From positions 62,001-126,000 of the forward strand of contig OMWB01000005.1 in assembly GCA_900314645.1 (NCBI GenBank): DNA of 64,000 nt, written 5' to 3'. Below, piece after piece: positions 53,287 to 61,331 of this stretch (its first letter is position 1; each line of letters begins with the position of its first letter). The notes beneath the pieces were generated by a model that had not been told where the DNA came from, searched no databases, and saw nothing but the letters and a program-made list of their open reading frames with translations. This stretch comes from an uncultured Actinomycetes bacterium. GTDB lineage: Bacteria > Actinomycetota > Coriobacteriia > Coriobacteriales > Atopobiaceae. The position numbers and the translations under genes are program-made.

Positions 53287-54450
53287 CTACTCACCCCTTT
53301 CGTAAGCGTTCTTGCGCTCGATGGGATGCGGCAGGACGCCTGCAGCCTCGCCTGCGGCGGCAGAAGCATCAGCGTCGGCAGCGCCAGCGAGCTTCTCGAT
53401 CTGGACAAGAACCTCCTCGGGCGTGGGCAACACGCCGCCGGTGCGGCCATAGAAGCTGACCTCGGCGCGACCGTTGGCGGCAAGGCGCACGTCCTCGACC
53501 ATCTGGCCCATGTTGAGCTCGACGGACAGGAACTGCTTGGCGCCGTTGGCGATGACCTGGTCGATGGCCTTGGTCGGGAACGGCCACAGGGTGATCGGGC
53601 GAAGCAGGCCGACCTTGATGCCCTTGGCACGTGCGTCACGCACGGCGGTGCGGGCGATACGGCTGGCGGCACCAAAGGCGACCACGACGATCTCGGCGTC
53701 ATCGCAGAACATGAGCTCCTGGCGCTGGTGCTTCTCCTTGATCTCGGCGTAGCGCTCGAAACGCTCGAAGTTGGTCTGCTCAAGCTTCTCCGGCGAGAGG
53801 TACAGGGAGTTGACCACGTTGTGAGCGCGGGCGCCCTTGTGGCCAGTGGTCGCCCAAGGCTTGTTGGGAAGGGTCTCGGGGTCACGTGCGGGCGGCAGCG
53901 TCACGGGCTCCATCATCTGGCCAATCATGCCGTCAGCAAGGATCATGGCCGGGGTGCGGTACTCGTCAGCCAGATCGAAGGCCAGGTAGATGAGGTCGGC
54001 CATCTCCTGCACCGTGGACGGCGCAAGGACGGGCATGTAGAAGTCGCCGTGGCCGAGGGCGCGTGTAGCCTGGAAGTAGTCGGACTGCGACGGCTGGATG
54101 CCACCAAGGCCTGGGCCGCCACGCTCGACGTTGACGATGACGCCGGGGCAGTCAGCGCCGGCCATGTAGGAGACGCCCTCGCCCTTGAGGCTGACGCCAG
54201 GCGAAGACGAGGAGGTCATGACGCGCGCGCCAGCGGCAGCTGCGCCATAGACCATGTTGATGGCCGCAATCTCGGACTCAGCCTGCAGGAAGGTGCCGCC
54301 GATGAGGGGCAGCTTCTTGGCCATATAGGCAGCAAGCTCGGTCTGCGGCGTGATGGGGTAGCCAAAGAAGAAACGGCAACCGGCGCGCATGGCAGCCTCT
54401 GCCAGCACCTCGTTGCCCTTCATCAGGACGCGCTCTTGGGTCTCTGCCAT
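53287..54450 (-). CDS. vorB: 2-oxoacid:ferredoxin oxidoreductase alpha subunit (VorB-like)
   Basis: 387 residues. The pyrimidine-binding domain has GYPITPQTELAAYMAKKLP, AESEIAAINMVYGAAAAGA and TSSSSPGVSLKGEG. A C-terminal transketolase-like domain includes LLRPITLWPFP. The length and absence of a fused gamma domain match VorB/KorA. The C-terminus has an Ala/Asp extension. It is co-transcribed with ferredoxin (stop and start adjacent), beta and gamma. In fermenting anaerobes such enzymes convert 2-oxoacids from amino acids to acyl-CoA. Confidence 0.88.
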   Translation of the reverse strand: MAETQERVLMKGNEVLAEAAMRAGCRFFFGYPITPQTELAAYMAKKLPLIGGTFLQAESEIAAINMVYGAAAAGARVMTSSSSPGVSLKGEGVSYMAGADCPGVIVNVERGGPGLGGIQPSQSDYFQATRALGHGDFYMPVLAPSTVQEMADLIYLAFDLADEYRTPAMILADGMIGQMMEPVTLPPARDPETLPNKPWATTGHKGARAHNVVNSLYLSPEKLEQTNFERFERYAEIKEKHQRQELMFCDDAEIVVVAFGAASRIARTAVRDARAKGIKVGLLRPITLWPFPTKAIDQVIANGAKQFLSVELNMGQMVEDVRLAANGRAEVSFYGRTGGVLPTPEEVLVQIEKLAGAADADASAAAGEAAGVLPHPIERKNAYERGE

Positions 54451-54657
54451 TTACACCACCACCGTAATCGCGACGTCGGGGCAGGTGATGAAGCACGAGG
54501 AGCACCCGATGCAGTTGTCGGGGTCCACCAGCTTCGCGGGATGGTAGCCCTTGGGCGTGATGCGCTCCTGGTCAAGAGCGAGCACCCCCTTCGGGCAGGC
54601 GTCTACGCACAGGCCACAGCCCTTGCAGTGGACGTCATCTACGATGATTCGTGCCAT
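54451..54657 (-). CDS. 2[4Fe-4S] ferredoxin subunit (delta)
   Basis: 68 residues from ATG 54657 with AAAGGAG upstream. Two cluster-binding motifs: CKGCGLCVDACPKG and CIGCSSCFITCP. It is the delta subunit that carries electrons in four-subunit 2-oxoacid oxidoreductases. It is first of the four vor genes and is separated from the P-loop gene by a palindrome at 54687-54717. Confidence 0.92.
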   Translation of the reverse strand: MARIIVDDVHCKGCGLCVDACPKGVLALDQERITPKGYHPAKLVDPDNCIGCSSCFITCPDVAITVVV

Positions 54658-54686
54658 GTGGCTCCTTTCCTCTCCTTGCCTTAGGA

Positions 54687-54717
54687 GTGCGTCCTGGGGG
54701 TAGCCCCCTAGACGCAC
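54687..54717. repeat. palindrome of the GTGCGTCC-GGGGG family
   Basis: 14-base arms GTGCGTCCTGGGGG/CCCCCTAGACGCAC with two mismatches and a 3-base loop, between the P-loop gene and the ferredoxin gene. It could lower read-through or protect the downstream mRNA. Confidence 0.55.
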
Positions 54718-54727
54718 AGGATGCGCT

Positions 54728-55441
54728 TTACGCGGGATCCCAAGGCGTGCGTACTAGTCTAGGCATCAGCACGATGGGCTCTGGCTCAAGCTCACCCTCT
54801 GTTAACGCCTCGATTACAAGTTTGATATCTGCGCCATTGGCGGCTACCTGCGGAACGATGGTTGCCGCAAGGGGGATGCCGCAGAGACGGGCGACCTCCT
54901 GCGCGAAGGCACGGCCGTGACGCACGTGGTCCAACGTCGTCTCGTCACCCAGATTTGACGTGTTGAGCACGGCGGCGGCCTTCAGATGGGCGTGGTCCTC
55001 GATATCGGGAAGCATCGCCGCAGCCTCTGCTGGGGTCTGCGTCAGCGCACGGAATGCCGAGACAACGTACAGGACACGGGCGTTTGCCGCACTCAGCATG
55101 CCCGCCCAGCGGCCGATGGTTGTGGCGCCATCGTCATCGCCGCCCACATCAAGAATGAGGCGAGCGTTTGGATCGTTGGCCGCCTCCCCTATCGCTGCGT
55201 CAAGCTCTCCAGAGAGACTCGGCGTATCGAGCGTCGTGCGCGCCATGACCGGCGCAATGAGACGCACGCCCGCGTTACGCAGCAGCTCGGGATAGTCGCT
55301 TGATCTGAAGTACGGGTTGACCACGTCGAGGTCAGCGAGGGTCACCGCATGTCCGGCCGCAGCCTCGGCCAACGCCAAGCCCAAGGCCGCGTTGGTCTTT
55401 CCCGTACCTGCATGTCCTACTAGCACTGTGATCTGCTGCAT
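54728..55441 (-). CDS. P-loop NTPase (CobQ/ArsA-like)
   Basis: 237 residues. It starts with Walker A VGHAGTGKTNAALGLA, followed by a LADLDVVNPYFR switch and LILDVGGDDDGAT, resembling SIMIBI-class ATPases of the ParA/Mrp/CooC group. No cysteine pair for Fe-S binding is evident. Between an acyl-CoA synthetase and the vor genes it may help insert a metal cofactor or maturate the oxidoreductase; this is a guess. ATG 55441 has GGGAGG upstream, 14 bases after the synthetase stop. Confidence 0.7.
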   Translation of the reverse strand: MQQITVLVGHAGTGKTNAALGLALAEAAAGHAVTLADLDVVNPYFRSSDYPELLRNAGVRLIAPVMARTTLDTPSLSGELDAAIGEAANDPNARLILDVGGDDDGATTIGRWAGMLSAANARVLYVVSAFRALTQTPAEAAAMLPDIEDHAHLKAAAVLNTSNLGDETTLDHVRHGRAFAQEVARLCGIPLAATIVPQVAANGADIKLVIEALTEGELEPEPIVLMPRLVRTPWDPA

Positions 55442-55455
55442 TGCTAGCCTCCCGC

Positions 55456-57213
55456 TTACGCCGCGGTGCTCTTCTCCTGGTCGCGCTGGCGAATCGCCGC
55501 GCGACGGATCTTGCCCGAGAAGGTCTGCGGCAACGCATCCACAAACTCGACCACGCGCGGATACTTGTACGGCGCGGTCTGGTTACGCGTCCACACCTGC
55601 AGCTCCTTGATGAGCTCCGGCGTTCCCTCGTAGCCGGCCTCGAGCACGATGGTTGCCTTCACGGCAAAGCCGCGGATGGGGTCGGGCACGCCCGTGACGG
55701 CGCACTCGCGCACAGCCGCGTGACGCAGCAGCGCACTCTCCACCTCAAACGGCGAGATGCGATAGCCCGAGCTCTTGATGAGGTCGTCGTTGCGGCCGCA
55801 GTAATAGAAGAAGCCGCTCTCGTCGGAGTAGGCCGTGTCACCGGTGTGGTACCAGCCATTGGCAAAGACCTCGGCCGTCTTGTCGGGCGCCTTGAAGTAC
55901 TCCACGATGATGCCGGCGGGACGCGGGTCGCAACGGATGCAGATTTCGCCCTCCTCGCCCGGCTCGCAGACCTCTCCGTCGGGTCCGACCAGCGCGATGT
56001 CCGCAAACGGAACCGGCTTGCCCATGGAACCCGGGCGCGGCGTGGAACCGAGCAGGTTGGCCACGATGACCGGGCTCTCGGTCTGGCCAAAGCCCTCGTA
56101 GATCTTGTGGCCCGTGTGCTCGAGCCAGAAGTCGAACTGGTCAGGCGGCAGCGCCTCGCCAGCCGTCGTGAAGCGCTTGATGGACGAGAAGTCGTACGAG
56201 TCCACGTCCTCGTGCGAAAGCATGCGCCAGATGGTGGGAGGCGCGCAGAACGTAGTCAGGTGGTACTTCTGGATGAGATCGAGAATCTCCGAACCGTGGA
56301 AGCGGTCGTAGTCATAGACCAGCTGGCAGCCCTCCATGAACCACTGACCGTAGAACTTGCCCCACGTGCACTTTGCCCAACCCGTGTCGGCCACCGTCAT
56401 GTGGCAGCCCTCGGGGTCAATACCGTGCCAGTACTTGGCGGTGCAGAGGTGCGCGGCGGCGTAGTCGTAGCTGTGCAGGGCCATCTTGGGCTCACCGGAG
56501 GTGCCGCTGGTGAAGTAAATCAGGAAGGGGTCGCTCGTGCGGTTGTCGATGCGGCCCAGCTGATCGGACGCCAGGCGGATGCCCGTGCCCATATCCACCC
56601 AGCCCTCACGCTGGCAGGGAGCGCCAAAGAGCCCGTCGGGACCACTCAGGGCGGGGCCATAGAGCTCCTCGTCAATGATGGTGCGCTCCGAATGCGGCAG
56701 GTCGGGCTGGGCGCCGTTAATCATGAACAGCGGAATGTCGCGTCCCAGCTGCGCGACGGCCTCATCGACCTGGTCCGCGATAGTGCCGACTGAATTGGTG
56801 ACGATGGCGGTGAGGTCAGCAGCCTCGATGCGGTAGGAGATGTCGTGCGCCTTGAGCATGAAGGTCGCCGGGACAACCACGGCGCCAATCTTGCTGAGCG
56901 CCAGCGACACAATCCAGAACGAGTAGTGGCGACGCATGATGACCATGACGCGGTCCCCGCGCTTGATTCCCTGCGAAAGGAGGAAGTTGGCCGTCTTGTT
57001 GGACCACCGCGCGATGTCAGAGAAGCGCAGGTCATGCTCCTCGCCCTCGGGATTGCGCCAAATCATGGCCATGCGCTCAGGCTCGACGCGGCCAATCTCG
57101 TCGATGACGTCGTAGGCGTAGTTGAAATGATCGCCGCAGCTGGTGCGGAAGGAAGTCAGGTTGCCCTTGGCGTCAAACGTCTCGATGCAGTAGCGCTGGT
57201 GAATGTTGAGCAT
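55456..57213 (-). CDS. AMP-forming acyl-CoA synthetase
   Basis: 585 residues. The adenylate-forming motifs are FTSGTSGEPKMALHS, YEGFGQTE, GWYHTGDTAYSDE, and the C-terminal KSSGYRISPFEVESAL and GKIRRAAIR, whose last Lys is the usual catalytic residue. It resembles the medium-chain/acetyl-CoA-synthetase-like branch. It activates a carboxylic acid with ATP and CoA. It is the first structural gene after the Val/Ile-rich leader peptide and precedes the P-loop and vor genes, so a branched short-chain acid such as isobutyrate or isovalerate is a reasonable guess. It has a paralogue at 61414-63207. Confidence 0.88.
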   Translation of the reverse strand: MLNIHQRYCIETFDAKGNLTSFRTSCGDHFNYAYDVIDEIGRVEPERMAMIWRNPEGEEHDLRFSDIARWSNKTANFLLSQGIKRGDRVMVIMRRHYSFWIVSLALSKIGAVVVPATFMLKAHDISYRIEAADLTAIVTNSVGTIADQVDEAVAQLGRDIPLFMINGAQPDLPHSERTIIDEELYGPALSGPDGLFGAPCQREGWVDMGTGIRLASDQLGRIDNRTSDPFLIYFTSGTSGEPKMALHSYDYAAAHLCTAKYWHGIDPEGCHMTVADTGWAKCTWGKFYGQWFMEGCQLVYDYDRFHGSEILDLIQKYHLTTFCAPPTIWRMLSHEDVDSYDFSSIKRFTTAGEALPPDQFDFWLEHTGHKIYEGFGQTESPVIVANLLGSTPRPGSMGKPVPFADIALVGPDGEVCEPGEEGEICIRCDPRPAGIIVEYFKAPDKTAEVFANGWYHTGDTAYSDESGFFYYCGRNDDLIKSSGYRISPFEVESALLRHAAVRECAVTGVPDPIRGFAVKATIVLEAGYEGTPELIKELQVWTRNQTAPYKYPRVVEFVDALPQTFSGKIRRAAIRQRDQEKSTAA

Positions 57214-57312
57214 GGTTGTGCGTCCCCTTAGTGTGAACGTACGGGGTGCAAGTCCGTCTTGGTTTTGGATTTGGTGGGGTCACAGGCGCAGCCGGTAGCA
57301 GCAGGCTGTGCC

Positions 57313-57360
57313 TTAGCGTACGACCACGATTACGACGAGGGCGGAGGCCTTGATGCTCAT
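57313..57360 (-). CDS. candidate branched-chain leader (attenuator) peptide
   Basis: 15 residues, MSIKASALVVIVVVR then TAA. Seven branched-chain codons run together (Leu, Val, Val, Ile, Val, Val, Val). AAAGGAGG lies six bases before the ATG, a near-perfect ribosome site, and a -10-like TATAAC lies about 50 bases further up. The stop is 100 bases before the acyl-CoA synthetase start. This is the layout of ilv-type leader peptides whose translation speed controls read-through. I could not find an unambiguous terminator hairpin with U-run after it. Confidence 0.6.
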   Translation of the reverse strand: MSIKASALVVIVVVR

Positions 57361-57407
57361 GAGTGGCCTCCTTTCAGACGCCGAGTTTCGCTGGTTTAGC
57401 AGATAGT

Positions 57408-57413
57408 GTTATA
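57408..57413 (-). promoter_or_regulatory. extended -10 element before the leader peptide
   Basis: The minus strand reads TGGTATAAC, an extended -10. Transcription would start near 57400, about 40 bases before the leader ATG. The -35 region is weak. Confidence 0.45.
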
Positions 57414-57483
57414 CCATCAGCTTGTGAAGGTACAGTAGTTTCCCAGCTACGCGATACCAAGGCGTAACGTGAGGCCCTCACCG

Positions 57484-57569
57484 CAGATGGTGGGACAAAG
57501 GGGAGTATCCCTTCCGTCCCAAATAGCACTTTGGGACGGAAGGGATACTCCCCTTTGTCCCACCATCTG
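57484..57569. repeat. REP palindrome, RAYT-2 family, left copy
   Basis: Perfect 40-base arms (CAGATGGTGGGACAAAGGGG at the left) with a 6-base loop TAGCAC. It lies 60 bases before the RAYT-2 gene and upstream of the leader-peptide promoter. The rest of the 57214-57628 gap holds the leader peptide and its promoter only. Confidence 0.85.
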
Positions 57570-57628
57570 TCTCAGATGCGCATTAGAATGGGCATACGCT
57601 TTCGCACGGCTCGTCGAAGGGACTCCGT

Positions 57629-58378
57629 ATGCCCCATAGCGCTCGAAAGAAAAGCGAGTCTGGCTACTACCACGTTGTTCCCAAGGGAATTGCGGACCAG
57701 ATAATCTTTGAGGATGACGAAGACCGAGCGCTGTATGTCGAGCTCCTCCGCAAAGCAAAGGCAGAAACTGGAATCAGGCTGCACGCATATTGCCTTATGA
57801 GCAACCATACTCACCTAGTGATTGAGGACGAACACGACCGACTTGCGGAGGCCATGAAATACCTGCATGAGCGCTACGCAATGCATTACGCAGAGAAGAT
57901 CGGCCGAACGGGCGGCATCTTCCGAAAGCCTTACTGGAGCGAGCCAATCGACACCGACGGGTATCTTCTTTGCGCCGTTCGATATACCCACGCCAATCCC
58001 GCCGCTGCAGGAATCTGTCCCGCATCTGTTTACGAATGGAGCAGTGCACGCGACTATTTGGGACGCGCGGGCGGAATCGCCGACACAAGCATGGTGCTTG
58101 AAATGCTCGGCGGTAAGGACGGCTTTATCGAATTCAGCAAGATGTCGAACGCCACCGCCTTCCCCTTCCCTGGCAGCAGGCTCAAGGCGCATCTAAGCGA
58201 CGACGAAGCCGTGCGCATCGCTCGCGAAGTGCTCGGACGAGACAACATCAACCTCGCAAAGGCCTCACCGGAAGAACGTGGGGCAGCGCTACAGCTCCTT
58301 GCAGAGCGAGGATTCACGACAAGGCAGGTCTCTCGTATTTGTGGGCTTGGGAAGAGTACGGTTGCTCGATTCTCGTAA
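57629..58378 (+). CDS. REP-associated tyrosine transposase (RAYT-2)
   Basis: 249 residues. Y1 transposase with SNHTHLVIEDE (His-x-His metal site), YTHANPAAAGI, YEWSSARDYLG and a C-terminal helix-turn-helix-like part (LAERGFTTRQVSRICGLGKSTV). It opens PHSARKKSESGYYHVVPKGI, as does RAYT-1 with few changes. It is flanked by palindromes of one family at 57484-57569 and 58381-58453, the latter starting two bases after its stop. It is the only plus-strand gene in this metabolic region, so it looks inserted between two operons. Confidence 0.88.
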   Translation: MPHSARKKSESGYYHVVPKGIADQIIFEDDEDRALYVELLRKAKAETGIRLHAYCLMSNHTHLVIEDEHDRLAEAMKYLHERYAMHYAEKIGRTGGIFRKPYWSEPIDTDGYLLCAVRYTHANPAAAGICPASVYEWSSARDYLGRAGGIADTSMVLEMLGGKDGFIEFSKMSNATAFPFPGSRLKAHLSDDEAVRIAREVLGRDNINLAKASPEERGAALQLLAERGFTTRQVSRICGLGKSTVARFS

Positions 58379-58380
58379 CG

Positions 58381-58453
58381 TGGGACGGAAGGGATACTCC
58401 CCTTTGTCCCACCCTACGCGGGTGGGACAAAGGGGAGTATCCCTTCCGTCCCA
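58381..58453. repeat. REP palindrome, RAYT-2 family, right copy
   Basis: Perfect 34-base arms (TGGGACGGAAGGGATACTCC at the left) with loop TACGC. It directly follows the RAYT-2 stop and precedes the end of the fusion synthetase gene at 58459, for which it may serve as terminator. Confidence 0.85.
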
Positions 58454-58458
58454 GGAAC

Positions 58459-61092
58459 CTATGCGGTCTCGATGTTGGCGGCGTCTTGCAGGCCCAGCAG
58501 CTCGACGGCCTCTTCGCGCATCTTGTACTTCTGAATCTTGCCGGCCTCGTTCATGGGGAAGCTCTTCACGAAGCGCACGTACTCCGGCACCTTCTCCTTG
58601 GCGACGCGCGCACGGCAGAATTCCTTGACCTCTTCCTCTGTGGCCGTCTCGCCATCGGCCAGGATGATCTCAGCCAGCACGACCTCGCCGTATACCTTGT
58701 CGGGCACGCCAATGACCTGCACATCCTTGGTCTTGGGGAAGGTGTAGAGGAAATCCTCAATCTCCTTGGGGTACACGTTCTCGCCGCCGCGGATGATCAT
58801 GTCCTTCACGCGGCCCGTCACGCGGTAATAGCCGTCGCTCTGGCGCAGCAGGATGTCGCCGGAATGCAGCCAGCCGTCCTCGTCAATGGTCGCCGCGGTG
58901 GCCTCGGGCATCTTGTAGTAGCCCTTCATGGTGTTGTAGCCGCGGCTGCAGAACTCGCCAGGCTCGTTGTCGCCCAGCTCGATGCCCGTCTCGGGGTCGA
59001 TAATCTTGCACTCCACACCAAAGATCGGCAGGCCAACGGTGGTGACGCGCTGCTCCAGCGTGTCGGTGGTCTTGCTCATCGTCGTGGCGGGCGACGCCTC
59101 GGTCTGGCCATAGGTGATGCAGATGTCGCGCATGTGCATCTTCTCGACGACCTCGCGCATCTTCTCAATGGGGCACGGGCTGCCTGCCATGATGCCGGTG
59201 CGCATGGACGAGAAGTCCGTCTCCTCGAACGCCGGGTGCGTGTTCATCATGGCAATGAACATCGTCGGGACACCATGGAAGCAGGTGATCTTCTCCTTGT
59301 TGATGCAAGCCAGCGACTTACGCGGCGAGAAGATGGGAATCGGGCTCATCTGTGTGCCGTGCGTCATGGACGCCGTCATTGCCAGCACCATGCCGAAGCA
59401 GTGGAACATCGGCACCTGGATCATCATGCGCTCGCCCGTGGAGAGGTCCATGCAGTCGCCGATGGCCTTGCCGTTGTTGACCACGTTGTAGTGCGTGAGC
59501 ATGACACCCTTGGGGAAGCCCGTAGTACCAGAGGTGTACTGCATGTTGCAGACGTCGTGCACGTCAATGGCGGCGCAGCGGCGGACGACCTCATCCTGGC
59601 TGACCTTGTCGGCTTGCTTGAGCGCCTCGCCCCACGACCAGCAGCCCTCGTGCGCGCTGTCGATGGTGATGATGTTGCGCAGGAACGGCATCTTCTCGGT
59701 GGTCCACTCGCCGGCCTTCGCACCCTTCATCTCGGGGAAGAGCTCGTCAATGATGTCCAGGTAGCTCGTGCCCTTGTACGAGTCAATCATGACCAGCGTG
59801 TGCGTGTCGGACTGCGTCAGCAGGTACTGCAGCTCGTGGATCTTGTAGCCCGTGTTGACCGTGACCAGCACGGCACCGATCTTGACAGCCGCCCAGAAGG
59901 TGAGGTACCACTGCGGCACGTTGCTTGCCCAGATGGCCACCTTGTCGCCCGGCTGGACGCCCATGGCGATAAGCGCACGCGCAAACTCGTCCACGTCGTC
60001 ACGGAACTGCGGATAGGTGCGCACGTAGTACTCGCCGTTTGCGTCGGGCTCGGGGTTGTAGTAGCTGTCCGGCTCGGTGTAGCGGAAGGCATACTGCTCG
60101 GGATACAGCGAGCAGATGTGGTCCAGGACCTGCGGGAATGTCAGGTCGATCAGGTGCTCCTTGGGCCAAGGATACGTTCCGTCGTTGGTGAGCGAGTGCT
60201 GGAGCTCGCCGACGCGCGTGGTGGCTGCGGGTGCCGGCGTGAGGTCGAGCTCGGCGCGCGGCTCAGGCTTTGCGATGCCACCCTCGCGATACGTGCGCAT
60301 GTAGTTGATGAACTGCGGGAAGACGATGCCCGCCTCGCCCACGGCCAGGTCGCGCGCCCACCGCGTCACCCATTCGAACGAGATGTAGCCGTCGTAGCCG
60401 CTGGCCTTCAGCACGTCAAACATCTCATAGAGCGGCAGGTCGCCCTCGCCCATCATGCGATACTCAATGTGGCCGTCCTTGACGACCGAGTCCTTTACCT
60501 GGCAATACTTCAGGTGATGGCCAAGGTTCTCGACAGTGGTCTTGGGACTCTCGCCGTGGAAGCGGTACGGATGGTGCATGTCCCAAAGGGCACCGACGCT
60601 GTCCATGCCCACGGCGTCAAGCACCCGCGCAAGGCGCGCAGAGTCCGTGTACTCGGACGTCGTCTCCACCAAGAGTGTCACGTCGTAGATGGACGCGATG
60701 TCACCCAGCTGCTGCAGCAGCTCGACGATGTAGCCATCGTCCACGGAGCCGACGGGGCGGATGTCGCGCGCCAGCAGCAGGCGGACGTACGGAGTGCCCA
60801 TGTCGCTTGCGAGCTCGATGTACCGCATGACCTCGTTGATGACGTCCTCACGGTTGTCGACGTCAGTCAGCTCGCAATTCGACGAGAAGCACGGAATCTC
60901 AAGACCGAGGCGCTCGAGCTGCGCGCGAGTGCGCGCTCGGCGGTTCGGGTGGAAAGGCGGGGTGTCGGGAGCAAACGGGCGACCCTGGACGCCACGAATC
61001 TCGATACCGTCAAAGCCCAGGTCCTTAGCCATGGGATAGACGTCGAGCCAAGAGTATGACGGGCAGCCAATGGTAGAGAAGGCAAGCTTCAT
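58459..61092 (-). CDS. fusion: xylose-isomerase-like TIM barrel + acyl-CoA synthetase
   Basis: 877 residues from ATG 61092 (GGAGG nine bases upstream). Residues 1-285 are an AP-endonuclease-2/xylose-isomerase-type barrel: KLAFSTIGCPSYSW, DGIEIRGVQGR, LVETTSEYTDSARL, ALWDMHHPYRF and ISFEWVTRW, with metal-binding Glu, Asp and His in the usual strands. Residues ~315-877 are a complete AMP-dependent synthetase (QYTSGTTGFPKGVMLTH, ICITYGQTEASPA, GWLHSGDILLR, GGENVYPKEIEDFL, GKIQKYKMREEA) of the medium/long-chain type. The two parts are usually separate proteins. Together they could isomerise or cleave a sugar-like acid and then activate the product, but the substrate is unknown. A Leu-rich reading frame lies upstream at 61183-61233. 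Confidence 0.88.
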   Translation of the reverse strand: MKLAFSTIGCPSYSWLDVYPMAKDLGFDGIEIRGVQGRPFAPDTPPFHPNRRARTRAQLERLGLEIPCFSSNCELTDVDNREDVINEVMRYIELASDMGTPYVRLLLARDIRPVGSVDDGYIVELLQQLGDIASIYDVTLLVETTSEYTDSARLARVLDAVGMDSVGALWDMHHPYRFHGESPKTTVENLGHHLKYCQVKDSVVKDGHIEYRMMGEGDLPLYEMFDVLKASGYDGYISFEWVTRWARDLAVGEAGIVFPQFINYMRTYREGGIAKPEPRAELDLTPAPAATTRVGELQHSLTNDGTYPWPKEHLIDLTFPQVLDHICSLYPEQYAFRYTEPDSYYNPEPDANGEYYVRTYPQFRDDVDEFARALIAMGVQPGDKVAIWASNVPQWYLTFWAAVKIGAVLVTVNTGYKIHELQYLLTQSDTHTLVMIDSYKGTSYLDIIDELFPEMKGAKAGEWTTEKMPFLRNIITIDSAHEGCWSWGEALKQADKVSQDEVVRRCAAIDVHDVCNMQYTSGTTGFPKGVMLTHYNVVNNGKAIGDCMDLSTGERMMIQVPMFHCFGMVLAMTASMTHGTQMSPIPIFSPRKSLACINKEKITCFHGVPTMFIAMMNTHPAFEETDFSSMRTGIMAGSPCPIEKMREVVEKMHMRDICITYGQTEASPATTMSKTTDTLEQRVTTVGLPIFGVECKIIDPETGIELGDNEPGEFCSRGYNTMKGYYKMPEATAATIDEDGWLHSGDILLRQSDGYYRVTGRVKDMIIRGGENVYPKEIEDFLYTFPKTKDVQVIGVPDKVYGEVVLAEIILADGETATEEEVKEFCRARVAKEKVPEYVRFVKSFPMNEAGKIQKYKMREEAVELLGLQDAANIETA

Positions 61093-61155
61093 GAAGGGTG
61101 ACCTCCGATAGGTTGGGATAGGGAAAAGAGCCAAATCGGCCTGCAACAGGTTATG

Positions 61156-61183
61156 GGCGCTACCGCTTGCGCGCGGCAGCGCC
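61156..61183 (-). promoter_or_regulatory. hairpin directly after the Leu-rich leader
   Basis: 11-base arms with one G-U pair and a 6-base loop (minus strand GGCGCTGCCGC...GCGGTAGCGCC). Its first base overlaps the leader stop codon. It could be an attenuator arm whose folding depends on ribosome position, although no U-run follows. Confidence 0.45.
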
Positions 61184-61233
61184 TACAGAAGCAGGAGGCT
61201 TAGGGAGGCCGATGTAAAGGCGAAGGTTTCCAT
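61183..61233 (-). CDS. candidate Leu-rich leader peptide
   Basis: 16 residues, METFAFTSASLSLLLL then TAG, with five different Leu codons near the end. There is no ribosome site. The -10-like TATAAA ends only seven bases before the ATG, so the message may be leaderless. It lies 90 bases before the fusion synthetase start and is followed at once by a strong hairpin. The rest of the 61093-61413 gap has one REP palindrome and nothing else recognisable. Confidence 0.4.
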   Translation of the reverse strand: METFAFTSASLSLLLL

Positions 61234-61240
61234 GGGGAGG

Positions 61241-61246
61241 TTTATA
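61241..61246 (-). promoter_or_regulatory. extended -10 element before the Leu-rich leader
   Basis: The minus strand reads TGGTATAAA, matching the TGGTATAAC before the other leader. Transcription would start at or next to the leader ATG. No good -35 is seen. Confidence 0.4.
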
Positions 61247-61331
61247 CCACCTTGCACGCCACATAGGCGCCAAGAGCACGAGATATATACCGCCACGAAA
61301 CACTGAGGCAAAGAGGGCAGCCCCGGAAGCT

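Noticed and set aside
53286..53885. N-terminal extension of the beta subunit into the alpha gene
   Set aside because: Extension is Ser/Arg/Pro noise; ATG 53285 has a ribosome site and gives the family length.
57214..57312. Classical attenuator terminator or T-box between leader peptide and synthetase gene
   Set aside because: Only a short CAGCC/GGCUG stem was found, with no U-run and no T-box core, so no terminator is claimed.
58339..61059. 906-codon plus-strand frame opposite the fusion synthetase
   Set aside because: Antisense shadow: the minus strand codes two well-conserved enzyme domains over the same interval, and this frame begins inside RAYT-2.
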